Below, piece after piece: positions 35,673-43,665 of a stretch of DNA of 64,000 nucleotides. Origin of the DNA: Acidimicrobiaceae bacterium (lineage in GTDB: Bacteria > Actinomycetota > Acidimicrobiia > Acidimicrobiales > Ilumatobacteraceae). Within the stretch, counting starts at the first letter, position 1, and the number at the start of each line of letters is the position of its first letter. The translations under genes and the position numbers were made by a program. The notes below the pieces were generated by a model, which did no database searches, had not been told where the DNA came from, and worked only from the letters and a program-made list of their open reading frames with translations. The DNA lies in assembly GCA_947446815.1 (NCBI GenBank), contig CANFGT010000001.1:248001-312000 (forward strand), in the 5' to 3' direction.

Positions 35673-37015
35673 GTGTTGCTGTCTGGTGGGTACGCCGCGA
35701 TATTCGTCTCACAGACAATAAGGCCCTGCAATCTGCTGCGGCAGCGGGCTCTGTTGTCCCTCTCTTTGTCTATGACGAGACTCTTCTTGCGACGGCGGGA
35801 GATGCTCGACGTGAGTTCATGTTCCGTGCGCTCAATGCCCTGGATAATTCCACGGAGCGAGCATTGATTTATCGCGATGGTCCTGTTGTCGAAGCAGTCG
35901 TTGAGTTCTGTCGTTTGGTCGGTGCCGACACCGTGCACATCACAGAAGATTTTGCACCGTATGGGCGTCGCCGTGATGCCGCTGTTGAGAAGGCTCTCGC
36001 TGCTGACGGCCGTCGACTCGTTCGCGCCGATACGCCATATGTCATTGCACCAGGCACGGTCCGCAAAGATGACGGAACACCGGTGAAAGTGTTTACTCCG
36101 TTCTACAAGCGATGGTTAACGCACCAGTGGACTTCGGCTGCGGAGTCGAAAATTGAATATGCAGATTTTCGCGATCTTTGCGTGGGCTCGCGCATGGCCA
36201 CCGGCTGGACCGCATTTACTCCGGACCCCAGCGAAGACGCTGTGTGGGAACGTTTTGACGAGTGGGCTCCACGGGCGATGGGCGACTACAAAGAAGCGCG
36301 TAACAACCCGGGTGTTGATGGCACCTCAATGATGTCTCCGTATTTGAAGTTCGGCATTATTCATCCGCGTCAATTGCTTCATCGACTTGATGGGTCCGCC
36401 GGTTCTGATGTTTTTCGTTCAGAGATTGCATGGCGTGAGTTCTATGCCGATGTGTTGTTTCATCAACCTGAGACCACATGGAAAAACTTGCAACCAAAGA
36501 TGGATGCTCTCTCTGTTGACTCTGGTGCTATAGCCGAAGAACGGTTCGCACAGTTCTGCGCCGGACGCACGGGCTATCCCATCGTCGATGCAGGCATTCG
36601 TCAGTTGTTGGGCTCAGGGTGGATGCACAATCGTGTGCGCATGATTGTTGCCAGCTTCCTAGTAAAGGACCTGCACTTGCCATGGCAATGGGGCGCCAAG
36701 TTCTTTATGCAACATCTGCTCGATGGCGATGTTGCATCCAATACTCACGGTTGGCAGTGGACCGCTGGTACCGGAACTGATGCATCGCCCTTCTTTCGCG
36801 TGTTTAACCCCATGGGACAGAGTGAAAAGTTTGACCCCACCGGCGAATACCTTCGTCGTTGGATTCCAGAGATTGCTGGCCTAGACGACAAGAGCATCCA
36901 TGCCCCGTGGACGTTGGGGCTCCTAGCTCCTGCGGAATACCCAGACCCCATGGTGGACCATGCAATAGAACGGGAAGAAGCCCTAGCCCGCTATAAAACC
37001 GTGAGCGGAAAGTAA
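35669..37015 (+). CDS. phr: Deoxyribodipyrimidine photolyase (cryptochrome/photolyase family)
   Basis: 448 aa, GTG start at 35669 overlapping the MFS stop. The N-terminal antenna domain (1-130) begins VWWVRRDIRLTDNKAL. The FAD domain shows DGTSMMSPYLKFGIIHPRQLL, WREFYADVLFHQP and TGYPIVDAGIRQLLGSGWMHNRVRMIVASFLVKDLHLPWQWGAKFFMQHLLDGDVASN. It also shows the GWQW tryptophans and YLRRWIPEI. It fits a class I CPD photolyase repairing UV pyrimidine dimers, which suits a sunlit aquatic habitat. Confidence 0.94.
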   Translation: MSVAVWWVRRDIRLTDNKALQSAAAAGSVVPLFVYDETLLATAGDARREFMFRALNALDNSTERALIYRDGPVVEAVVEFCRLVGADTVHITEDFAPYGRRRDAAVEKALAADGRRLVRADTPYVIAPGTVRKDDGTPVKVFTPFYKRWLTHQWTSAAESKIEYADFRDLCVGSRMATGWTAFTPDPSEDAVWERFDEWAPRAMGDYKEARNNPGVDGTSMMSPYLKFGIIHPRQLLHRLDGSAGSDVFRSEIAWREFYADVLFHQPETTWKNLQPKMDALSVDSGAIAEERFAQFCAGRTGYPIVDAGIRQLLGSGWMHNRVRMIVASFLVKDLHLPWQWGAKFFMQHLLDGDVASNTHGWQWTAGTGTDASPFFRVFNPMGQSEKFDPTGEYLRRWIPEIAGLDDKSIHAPWTLGLLAPAEYPDPMVDHAIEREEALARYKTVSGK

Positions 37016-37027
37016 AATCGTCTGACC

Positions 37028-38029
37028 ATGTTGGATGACCGCAAGACAGCAATTCTTCGTGCCGTAGTGCAGGAGTATGTAGCCACGGGACAACCCGTTG
37101 GTTCCACCCACATCGCCAACCTTCCTGCGGTCAAAGTGTCGAGTGCCACGATCCGAAACGAGATGGCCGCGTTAGAGCAAGAGGGGTATCTCGCTCAACC
37201 ACATACATCTGCGGGTCGCATTCCGACTGATAAGGGATATCGCCATTTTGTTGACTCCATCACTCCTGAAGGAGTGCTGGCAAAAGAAGAAGCAATGCAG
37301 GTGGGTGACTTCTTCCAGGGCGCGCATGGTCGCTTAGAGGATTTATTGCGCCGTACGACGACGTTGCTGGCCAACATCACCCATCACACTGCTGTGGTAG
37401 TCGGGCCTGAGGTTGAAACGACGACCGTGCGGGCAGTGCATATCAGTCGTGTGACTCCTCGCACGGCGACAGTTGTTGTCGTGATGTCAAACCACAGTGT
37501 GGAAAATGAAACCATTCAGATCTCGGAAGACATCACCGCTGATCATTTTCATTCTGCAGTATCCCATCTCTCTCGCGTCCTGGTTGATAGGTCGCTAGGT
37601 GATTTCGACACGATTCCTTCTACTAACGATGCACATGTTGATGCCGTATGTTTTGCGACTGTCAATGCACTCTCACGTCATCGCAAAGACAAGCCAGTAT
37701 TCGTCGGCGGTGCTGCATCGTTGGCGAGTGCATTTGATGCAGTGGATGTCGTGCGTGATGTTCTTGCGACAATTGAGCAGCAATTCGTGGTCGTCTCACT
37801 CCTGCAAGATTTGCTTGATCGAGGATTATCGGTCTCCATCGGTGCAGAACATGGCATTGATCAACTGTCTGCATGTTCTGTGATTGTTGCGCCGGTGATT
37901 GCTGATGGTGAAGCAATCGGTTCTGTGGGTGTACTAGGGCCAACTCGTATGAACTATCCCCAAGCTCTGAATACGGTGGAAGTCGTGAGCGAACAACTCG
38001 GCCGACATATCGCAGAAGGTGCATCATGA
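37028..38029 (+). CDS. hrcA: Heat-inducible transcription repressor HrcA
   Basis: 333 aa. The N-terminal winged helix shows LDDRKTAILRAVVQEYVATGQPVGSTHIA and KVSSATIRNEMAALEQEGYLAQPHTSAGRIPTDKGYRHFVD, the HrcA signature. The GAF-like core and C-terminal segment (VLGPTRMNYPQALNTVEVVSEQL) are complete. HrcA normally binds CIRCE elements before groES and dnaK. I see no CIRCE inverted repeat before hrcA or dnaJ, so its targets are probably elsewhere. The dnaJ start overlaps its stop (ATGA). Confidence 0.95.
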   Translation: MLDDRKTAILRAVVQEYVATGQPVGSTHIANLPAVKVSSATIRNEMAALEQEGYLAQPHTSAGRIPTDKGYRHFVDSITPEGVLAKEEAMQVGDFFQGAHGRLEDLLRRTTTLLANITHHTAVVVGPEVETTTVRAVHISRVTPRTATVVVVMSNHSVENETIQISEDITADHFHSAVSHLSRVLVDRSLGDFDTIPSTNDAHVDAVCFATVNALSRHRKDKPVFVGGAASLASAFDAVDVVRDVLATIEQQFVVVSLLQDLLDRGLSVSIGAEHGIDQLSACSVIVAPVIADGEAIGSVGVLGPTRMNYPQALNTVEVVSEQLGRHIAEGAS

Positions 38030-39141
38030 GTACAGATTTCTACGAACTTCTTGGCGTCTCAAAGAATGCCTCTGCAGATGAATTGAAAAAGGCGTATCGC
38101 AAGAAGGCGCGTGAGTTGCACCCCGATGCGAACCCTGATGACCCAGTTGCCGAAAATATGTTTAAAGAAGTCAGCCGTGCTTACGAGACGTTGTCTGACC
38201 CTGATGCACGATCTCGCTACGACCGTTTCGGCGAGCAAGGTCTCGGTGGTGGCGGCGGTGATCCATTCAGTGGTGGCGGTATCGGAGATATCTTTGAGGC
38301 CTTCTTCGGTGGTGGCGGCGGTGGCTTTGGTGGACAGCGGCAACAGGCAGGTCCGCCACGTGGACAAGATCTTGAAGTAACTGCACGTCTCGATCTTGAG
38401 AGCGTCATGTTCGGAACTCAGATCACAGTCGAAGTGCCAACGGCTATTCGTTGCGACGACTGTGGCGGAAGTGGAGCAGGTGCTGGTACACAGCCGGTGC
38501 AGTGTGTTGATTGCAGTGGCACCGGTCAGGTTCGACGCGTGCGCAACAGCATGCTCGGTCAAATGGTCACAACAGGTCCATGCGGTCGTTGCGGCGGAAT
38601 GGGTGAAGTTGTGGTGACACCATGTTCCGCCTGTAATGGCGATGGACGGAAACGTTCTAATGAGTCCTACACGGTTGATGTTCCAGCAGGAATCCAATCA
38701 GGGCAAACGTTGCGATTATCGGGTCGTGGTGCTGTCGGACCACGTGGTGGAGCACCAGGCGACCTCTACGTTCATGTCGCTGTTGCGCGTCATGACGAGT
38801 TCATCCGAGAGGACGACGACCTCATCTTTGATCTTCCGCTTACATTTGCCCAAGCAGCACTTGGCGTGCACACGGTCTTGCAGGCCCTTGATGGCGAACT
38901 TGATCTAGTGGTTCCTGCAGGAACACAGCATGGGCGAGAATTTGTCGCGCGTGGTCGGGGTATCCCTCATCTCAATGGTCGTGGAAAGGGCAACTTGCGG
39001 GTTCGTATTTCGGTTGTGGTCCCCACAGAACTTTCCGAGGAACAAGAACAAATCTTGCGTCAACTTGCCGAAGTCTCCGGACACGAAGTTGCGCCTCCTG
39101 ACAAGGGAATTTTCTCCCGTATTAAGTCGGCGTTTACATGA
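38026..39141 (+). CDS. dnaJ: Chaperone protein DnaJ
   Basis: A 371-aa type I Hsp40. The J domain (4-70) has the HPD motif at 32-34. A Gly/Phe-rich region (about 73-110) follows. Four zinc motifs are present: CDDCGGSG, CVDCSGTG, CGRCGGMG and CSACNGDG. The C-terminal substrate-binding domains and a short IFSRIKSAF end complete it. It stimulates DnaK. dnaK and grpE are not adjacent, so this is the second, hrcA-linked dnaJ typical of actinobacteria (DnaJ2). Its stop overlaps the rsmE start. Confidence 0.96.
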   Translation: MSTDFYELLGVSKNASADELKKAYRKKARELHPDANPDDPVAENMFKEVSRAYETLSDPDARSRYDRFGEQGLGGGGGDPFSGGGIGDIFEAFFGGGGGGFGGQRQQAGPPRGQDLEVTARLDLESVMFGTQITVEVPTAIRCDDCGGSGAGAGTQPVQCVDCSGTGQVRRVRNSMLGQMVTTGPCGRCGGMGEVVVTPCSACNGDGRKRSNESYTVDVPAGIQSGQTLRLSGRGAVGPRGGAPGDLYVHVAVARHDEFIREDDDLIFDLPLTFAQAALGVHTVLQALDGELDLVVPAGTQHGREFVARGRGIPHLNGRGKGNLRVRISVVVPTELSEEQEQILRQLAEVSGHEVAPPDKGIFSRIKSAFT

Positions 39142-39815
39142 TTGATGCACTGCGCAATTCGTCGGCACATGTCTTTGTCGACTCCGTGCAGATGCCCGTT
39201 CTGAGCAGCGATGACGCGCATCATCTGTCTCGTGTCTTGCGCTTACGCGACGGCGAATCAGTGTCTTGTTCTGATGGCAACGGCTCGTGGGTGTTATGTA
39301 CATGGGATGATGGCGAAGTGATTGTGGCGGGTGATGTCATTGCAGAACCTGCTCCGATGCCTGCACTAACGGTGGCTATCGCACCGGTCAAAGGTGACCG
39401 CACCGATCTTGTGATGGAGAAGGTTGTGGAAATTGGCATCGACCACATCATCATCCTGTCGCCCGTCGAGCGAAGTGTGGTCCGTTGGGGGGCGAACAAA
39501 GTTCCTCAGGTCATGGATCGTTATGCCCGCATTGTTCGTTCAGCTGCCATGCAAAGTCGCCGCGTGTACTTGCCCACAATCTCAGGTCCGGTCTCGTTGG
39601 CCAATGTGACCGGTCAAGGTGTTGCCTTTGCCGAGCCAGGGGGCACTGCACCTGCTGATGCGGTCACCACATTGGTGATTGGTCCAGAGGGTGGGTTTTC
39701 GCCTCAGGAAGTATCCCAGGCATCTGCTCTCGCCGATCTTGGTCCTTCGATTCTGCGTGCTGAGACAGCCGCGATCGTGGGTGCGGCTCGCATGGTCGCA
39801 CACTGGCGGCGTTGA
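39138..39815 (+). CDS. rsmE: 16S rRNA m3U1498 methyltransferase RsmE
   Basis: A 225-aa SPOUT-fold methyltransferase. An N-terminal PUA-like part (DDAHHLSRVLRLRDGESVSCSDGNG) is followed by KGDRTDLVMEKVVEIGIDHIIILSPVERSVVRW. The C-terminal knot is VTTLVIGPEGGFSPQEVSQA and LGPSILRAETAAIVGAA. It is coupled to dnaJ by the ATGA overlap. hrcA-dnaJ-rsmE is a standard order. Confidence 0.94.
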   Translation: MIDALRNSSAHVFVDSVQMPVLSSDDAHHLSRVLRLRDGESVSCSDGNGSWVLCTWDDGEVIVAGDVIAEPAPMPALTVAIAPVKGDRTDLVMEKVVEIGIDHIIILSPVERSVVRWGANKVPQVMDRYARIVRSAAMQSRRVYLPTISGPVSLANVTGQGVAFAEPGGTAPADAVTTLVIGPEGGFSPQEVSQASALADLGPSILRAETAAIVGAARMVAHWRR

Positions 39816-39818
39816 ATG

Positions 39819-39835
39819 CACCACACTGGGTGGTG
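39819..39835. promoter_or_regulatory. Palindrome resembling a BldD box, immediately before bldD
   Basis: CACCAC-ACTGG-GTGGTG is a perfect 6-bp inverted repeat ending 2 bp before the bldD ATG. Its centre CCACACTGGGTGGT matches the Streptomyces BldD consensus TNACNC(A/T)GNGTNAN at 8 of 10 defined positions. It covers the usual ribosome-binding position, so it could block transcription or, as an RNA hairpin, translation. Autoregulation is inferred. Confidence 0.5.
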
Positions 39836-39837
39836 TT

Positions 39838-40365
39838 ATGCCTCCGTTATCTGACGACGAACTTCTCCAAGATTCTCCCTTCACTCGCCTTGTCGGCGAG
39901 CGCCTGAGACGTATCCGACAACAAAAGCAATGGTCGTTGTCTGATGTTGAAGCCCAGAGCGATAGTGAGTTCAAAGCTTCCGTTCTTGGGGCATACGAGC
40001 GTGGCGAACGTGCAATCTCTGTCCCGCGATTAGAGCGCCTTGCGCGTTTCTACGGTGTCACAGTTGACCAACTATTGCCTCGTGATACGCAACGGACAGA
40101 CAACACAGCGTCTGGTGATGCAGCACCAAAGAAATTACGCATCGATGTCGCCAAGTTGTCCACCATGTCGGGCCAAGAGTTCGAAATGCTGGAACGTTTT
40201 CTTCGCATGATTCAGGTGCAGCGCCAGGACTTCAACGGCAAAGTCATCACAGTACGTGCGCATGACACACGTGCCATCGCTGTGATGCTCGATGTTCCCG
40301 TCGACAACGTGGGCGACAAGTTGTCAGAACTGGGCCTTCTCTTTGTGCCACCGGCAGCGCAGTAA
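39838..40365 (+). CDS. bldD: BldD-like c-di-GMP-responsive XRE-family regulator
   Basis: 175 aa from the ATG at 39838. An N-terminal HTH (about 15-80) reads LVGERLRRIRQQKQWSLSDVEAQ...VLGAYERGERAISVPRLERLARFYGV, very close to Streptomyces BldD. The C-terminal domain carries the c-di-GMP signature RxD-x8-RxxD intact: Arg129-Gln130-Asp131, eight residues, then Arg140-Ala-His-Asp143. In Streptomyces a c-di-GMP tetramer dimerises BldD, which then represses developmental genes. Here the organism is probably not a sporulator, so targets may be cell-cycle or surface genes. Confidence 0.88.
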   Translation: MPPLSDDELLQDSPFTRLVGERLRRIRQQKQWSLSDVEAQSDSEFKASVLGAYERGERAISVPRLERLARFYGVTVDQLLPRDTQRTDNTASGDAAPKKLRIDVAKLSTMSGQEFEMLERFLRMIQVQRQDFNGKVITVRAHDTRAIAVMLDVPVDNVGDKLSELGLLFVPPAAQ

Positions 40366-40370
40366 TCGTT

Positions 40371-41435
40371 ATGTCTGAGTACGGGGTGTACATCCACATT
40401 CCGTTTTGTCGCCATCGATGTGACTATTGCGCCTTTGCAACGTGGACCGACCGTGATCATCTCATGGAGGAATATGTCGATGCTGTTGTCTTGGATATTC
40501 AGCGCAAAGTGGCAGCAGGTATGCCCGTGGCGGACACTGTGTTCTTTGGTGGTGGAACACCCACGCGACTAGCACCGGACTTCATCACAAAGATCATCGC
40601 TGCGATTCCGCTTTCGGCAAATCCGGAAGTCACAGTTGAGTGCAACCCCGACGATGTCACACCTGAGTTAATGCAAGAGTACGCACGAGGTGGTGTCAAC
40701 CGCGTCAGTATCGGTGTGCAAGCAATGGTGGGACACGTTCTGGCGTCGCTGGGGCGAACGCATGATCCTTCCAATGTGGAGCGTGCAGTGGAGGCTGCCC
40801 GTGCAGCCGGGATTACTTCTATCAATCTGGATCTCATCTACGGCGTGCATGGTGAATCGGTGGAGGACTGGCGTCTCACGCTTGAATCGGCCATTGCATT
40901 GCAACCCACTCATGTTTCTGCCTATGGCTTAACAGTGGAAGCGGGGACCCCGTTAGCCGATGACCCTGCACGACATCCAGATGATGATGATCAAGCGGAC
41001 AAGTACATCCTTGCTGATGACATGTTGATATCAGCGGGCATGCATAACTACGAAATTTCTAATTGGTCTTTAGATGGCCATGAGTGTCGACACAACAAGG
41101 TGTATTGGTCACAAGGCAATTACATGGGTTTTGGATGTGCATCGCATTCGCACGAGAGCGGTCGTCGTTTTTGGAACGTACGCACTCCAGATCGTTACAT
41201 CGCATGCATTAATGAAGGAATCAGCGTTGAAGCTGCTGATGAAGTGTTGGTTGACGAGACGCGCAAGAGGGAAGCGTTAGAGCTCTCATTGCGGACGTCT
41301 GATGGTGTCCCCATGGGTGCTTTGGACGTGGAAAGTCTGGAGGGCTTGGTCTCCGTGCGTGAAAATCGCATTGTTCTGACCCGTAACGGAAAGCTGTTAG
41401 CCAACGAAGTGAGTCTGCGCCTCAAGCCCCGATAA
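40371..41435 (+). CDS. hemW: Radical SAM heme chaperone HemW
   Basis: 354 aa. It begins YGVYIHIPFCRHRCDYCAF with Cys13, Cys17 and Cys20 (CxxxCxxC), the cluster-binding motif. GGGTPTRLAP, CNPDDVTPELM, GVNRVSIGVQAM and NLDLIYGVHGES follow, then the HemW C-terminal domain (HNKVYWSQGNYMGFGCASHS). It resembles coproporphyrinogen oxidase HemN, but the absence of the HemN N-terminal extension and the gene neighbourhood favour HemW. It begins 5 bp after bldD. Confidence 0.93.
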   Translation: MSEYGVYIHIPFCRHRCDYCAFATWTDRDHLMEEYVDAVVLDIQRKVAAGMPVADTVFFGGGTPTRLAPDFITKIIAAIPLSANPEVTVECNPDDVTPELMQEYARGGVNRVSIGVQAMVGHVLASLGRTHDPSNVERAVEAARAAGITSINLDLIYGVHGESVEDWRLTLESAIALQPTHVSAYGLTVEAGTPLADDPARHPDDDDQADKYILADDMLISAGMHNYEISNWSLDGHECRHNKVYWSQGNYMGFGCASHSHESGRRFWNVRTPDRYIACINEGISVEAADEVLVDETRKREALELSLRTSDGVPMGALDVESLEGLVSVRENRIVLTRNGKLLANEVSLRLKPR

Positions 41436-41455
41436 CATGACTCTCGTCCCTTTTA

Positions 41456-41532
<77 letters not shown>

Positions 41533-41572
41533 TTACGCCTCGTGCTTTTTTCGCTCCGTGTACGCTGAGAAA

Positions 41573-42811
41573 ATGCCAAAGATCGGTAACCGTCTTCCGA
41601 AGAGTGAAGCCACCCGTCTCAAGCTTCTCGCCTGTGCAGTTGATGAGATCAATGAGCTTGGTCCCGATCGTCTGGGGTTTACGTCTATTGCCCGACGTGC
41701 AGGTCTTTCCACTGGTGCTTTATATGCCCGTTACGAGAATGTCGATGAATTACTTCTTGAAGTGTGGATGGCTGAAGGGCTCCCGGCACTGCGTCATCTG
41801 CTCCAAGACATGGAAGAGGCACTGTCGCGTGAGTCAGGTATTGCCGCGCGTTTACGGCTGTCCGAACAATTATCCCAATCAGACCGCGGTCTTCTGATTC
41901 TTGTCAACTTGTTGGTTGTGGCTCGTCGAATTGAAGCAACTTATGAAGAAATCGCTCCATCTGTCACTGAAGAGGTTTCAAAATTTACGGCGCGGGCTCC
42001 TGCACTTGAATTCTTCCTCGGGAACATGCTGGGGATGGCGATAGGGATAACTGGAACAGGACTTAACGGTTTGGATTGGCAAGGACCAGTTGAAATCGTT
42101 GCGTCGGCCGCCCGTAAAGCAATAGAGCCGCATGAAATTTCTACAGATACGGCAAAACTTCCTGAGACTGTTGACTTCCCGAACGATGCCGAGGAAATTG
42201 ATGCTCGATTGTTTGATGCAGTGGCACACGTCATCGCTCGAGTGGGTGCATCGCATGCCACCGTCTCCCGCATTGCCCGTCGTGCAAAAGTTAACCCGGC
42301 AAGTATTTACATGCGATACGAAGACAAAGATGCACTTTTTGTGGCGTGCATGTCATCTGTGATGAAAATGGGAGATCCTCGCAACACGCCACTCTTAGAT
42401 CGCTATAAGGCCAACAGTAAAAATCTGGCTGAAAGCTCACCTGCCTCTAGTGCAGTCGCGATGTTTCGCGGGAATCAATCACCGGAACACTCAAGTATTC
42501 GTCGCCTTCGCCTCGAGACGATGTTCGCTGCCATGCATGATGAGAATCTTCGCCGAACAAATCAAGAGATCTACTTGTCGACGATTGAAAGAAATGAAAA
42601 ATATCTTGAGTTGCCATTGGGCGCATTGACGAATCGAGTCAGTCTGCCGTATTCAATTTTTAGTCGTTTTGCCTTCTTTGGGTATGCAGTTCTTGCGGAA
42701 TATGGTCTCTGCGATAGTGATCATCCTTATCTGATTCCCTATGCTGCGGAAGTTGCCAACAGCCTTCAAAGGCTGACGTACAACTCACGTCTCCATCAGA
42801 CAAACAAGTAG
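41573..42811 (+). CDS. Double TetR-family regulator (two TetR HTH domains in one chain)
   Basis: About 412 aa from the ATG at 41573, 40 bp after tRNA-Val. The first HTH is about 13-58 (LGFTSIARRAGLSTGALYARYENVDELLLEVW). The second is about 208-258 (ATVSRIARRAKVNPASIYMRYEDKDALFVACM). Each is followed by a helical ligand-type region, so two whole TetR units are fused. Normal TetR proteins are about 200 aa and act as dimers; this fusion could bind DNA as an internal dimer. It lies 6 bp upstream of a DMT permease, the likely target. Confidence 0.82.
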   Translation: MPKIGNRLPKSEATRLKLLACAVDEINELGPDRLGFTSIARRAGLSTGALYARYENVDELLLEVWMAEGLPALRHLLQDMEEALSRESGIAARLRLSEQLSQSDRGLLILVNLLVVARRIEATYEEIAPSVTEEVSKFTARAPALEFFLGNMLGMAIGITGTGLNGLDWQGPVEIVASAARKAIEPHEISTDTAKLPETVDFPNDAEEIDARLFDAVAHVIARVGASHATVSRIARRAKVNPASIYMRYEDKDALFVACMSSVMKMGDPRNTPLLDRYKANSKNLAESSPASSAVAMFRGNQSPEHSSIRRLRLETMFAAMHDENLRRTNQEIYLSTIERNEKYLELPLGALTNRVSLPYSIFSRFAFFGYAVLAEYGLCDSDHPYLIPYAAEVANSLQRLTYNSRLHQTNK

Positions 42812-42817
42812 TAGGTC

Positions 42818-43654
42818 ATGGACATTCTCCTGGCCTTGATGGCTGCCGGCGTGTACGGCATCGCTGATTATTGCGGTGGTCGTGCCTCACGTTCTGTCTC
42901 TGCGATCACCGTTACTTTTGTTGGTCAATCGGCTGGTCTCTTGGTGCTCGTGGGTCTGGTTGTGATTTCTGGAGTTCCTATTCCGCCCGCAAGTGACTTT
43001 ATTTGGGGTGGAATTGCGGGGATCGCAGGTTCCTCTGGCTTGCTTGCGTTCTATAAAGCGATGGGAAGCGGCTTCATGACGGTTGTTGCTCCAGTCTCCG
43101 CAGTGACGGCAACGGCGGTTCCTGTTGTCATTGGTTTAATCACAGGGGAGCGCCCTGGCATTCTTGCTCTTTGCGGTATTCCGTTAGCACTCGTTGCAAT
43201 CGCATTGGTGAGCGACGTTCTTGGTCCTGACCATCGTCGTGCGCCACGTTCCATTGTCGTCATGGCATTTATCTCTGGTGCAACCTTTGGTTCCCTATTT
43301 GTCATCCTCGGTCACACGAATGATGCAGGTGGACTATGGCCAGTGGTTGCAATGCGATTCACGTCAGTGCCCTATATGGCCATCGTGATGTATTTCATGA
43401 AACGCAAGCCAAGTGAAGCAAAAGCGAATCTTCCCGTTGTGCTTGCGTCAGGAATTCTCGACAGCATCGCAAATGGTTTGTATTTGCTCGCAGTACGACA
43501 CGGACTCATGACCATCGTTGCAACGATTAACTCGTTCTATCCAGCGAGCACACTTCTGTTGGCAACCCGCGTTGACAAAGAGAAGATTCACCGCTCGCAA
43601 GCGGTGGGGCTTGGCCTCGCTGTTGTTGCGTTGCTATTTATCTCGCTGGCATAG
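42818..43654 (+). CDS. EamA/DMT-superfamily permease
   Basis: A 278-aa membrane protein with about ten hydrophobic helices in two EamA halves (about 2-130 and 148-277). Internal features include GSSGLLAFYKAMGSGFMTVVAPVSAVTATAVPVVIGL and the matching NGLYLLAVRHGLMTIVATINSFYPASTLLLA. Members export amino acids, nucleotides or other metabolites; the substrate is unknown. It is cotranscribed with the double TetR regulator. Its 3' end and the MBL gene stop share a small stem (CGGCG 43661-43665 with CGCCG 43671-43675). Confidence 0.87.
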   Translation: MDILLALMAAGVYGIADYCGGRASRSVSAITVTFVGQSAGLLVLVGLVVISGVPIPPASDFIWGGIAGIAGSSGLLAFYKAMGSGFMTVVAPVSAVTATAVPVVIGLITGERPGILALCGIPLALVAIALVSDVLGPDHRRAPRSIVVMAFISGATFGSLFVILGHTNDAGGLWPVVAMRFTSVPYMAIVMYFMKRKPSEAKANLPVVLASGILDSIANGLYLLAVRHGLMTIVATINSFYPASTLLLATRVDKEKIHRSQAVGLGLAVVALLFISLA

Positions 43655-43665
43655 CAAGAGCGGCG

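Noticed and set aside
36980-37060. CIRCE element (TTAGCACTC-N9-GAGTGCTAA) near hrcA or dnaJ
   Set aside because: Looked for because hrcA is present; no such inverted repeat is visible before hrcA, dnaJ or clpP.
40103-40111. Second BldD-box core (ACACAGCGT) inside the bldD coding region
   Set aside because: Only the short core matches, with no extended palindrome; such cores are expected several times by chance in 64 kb.
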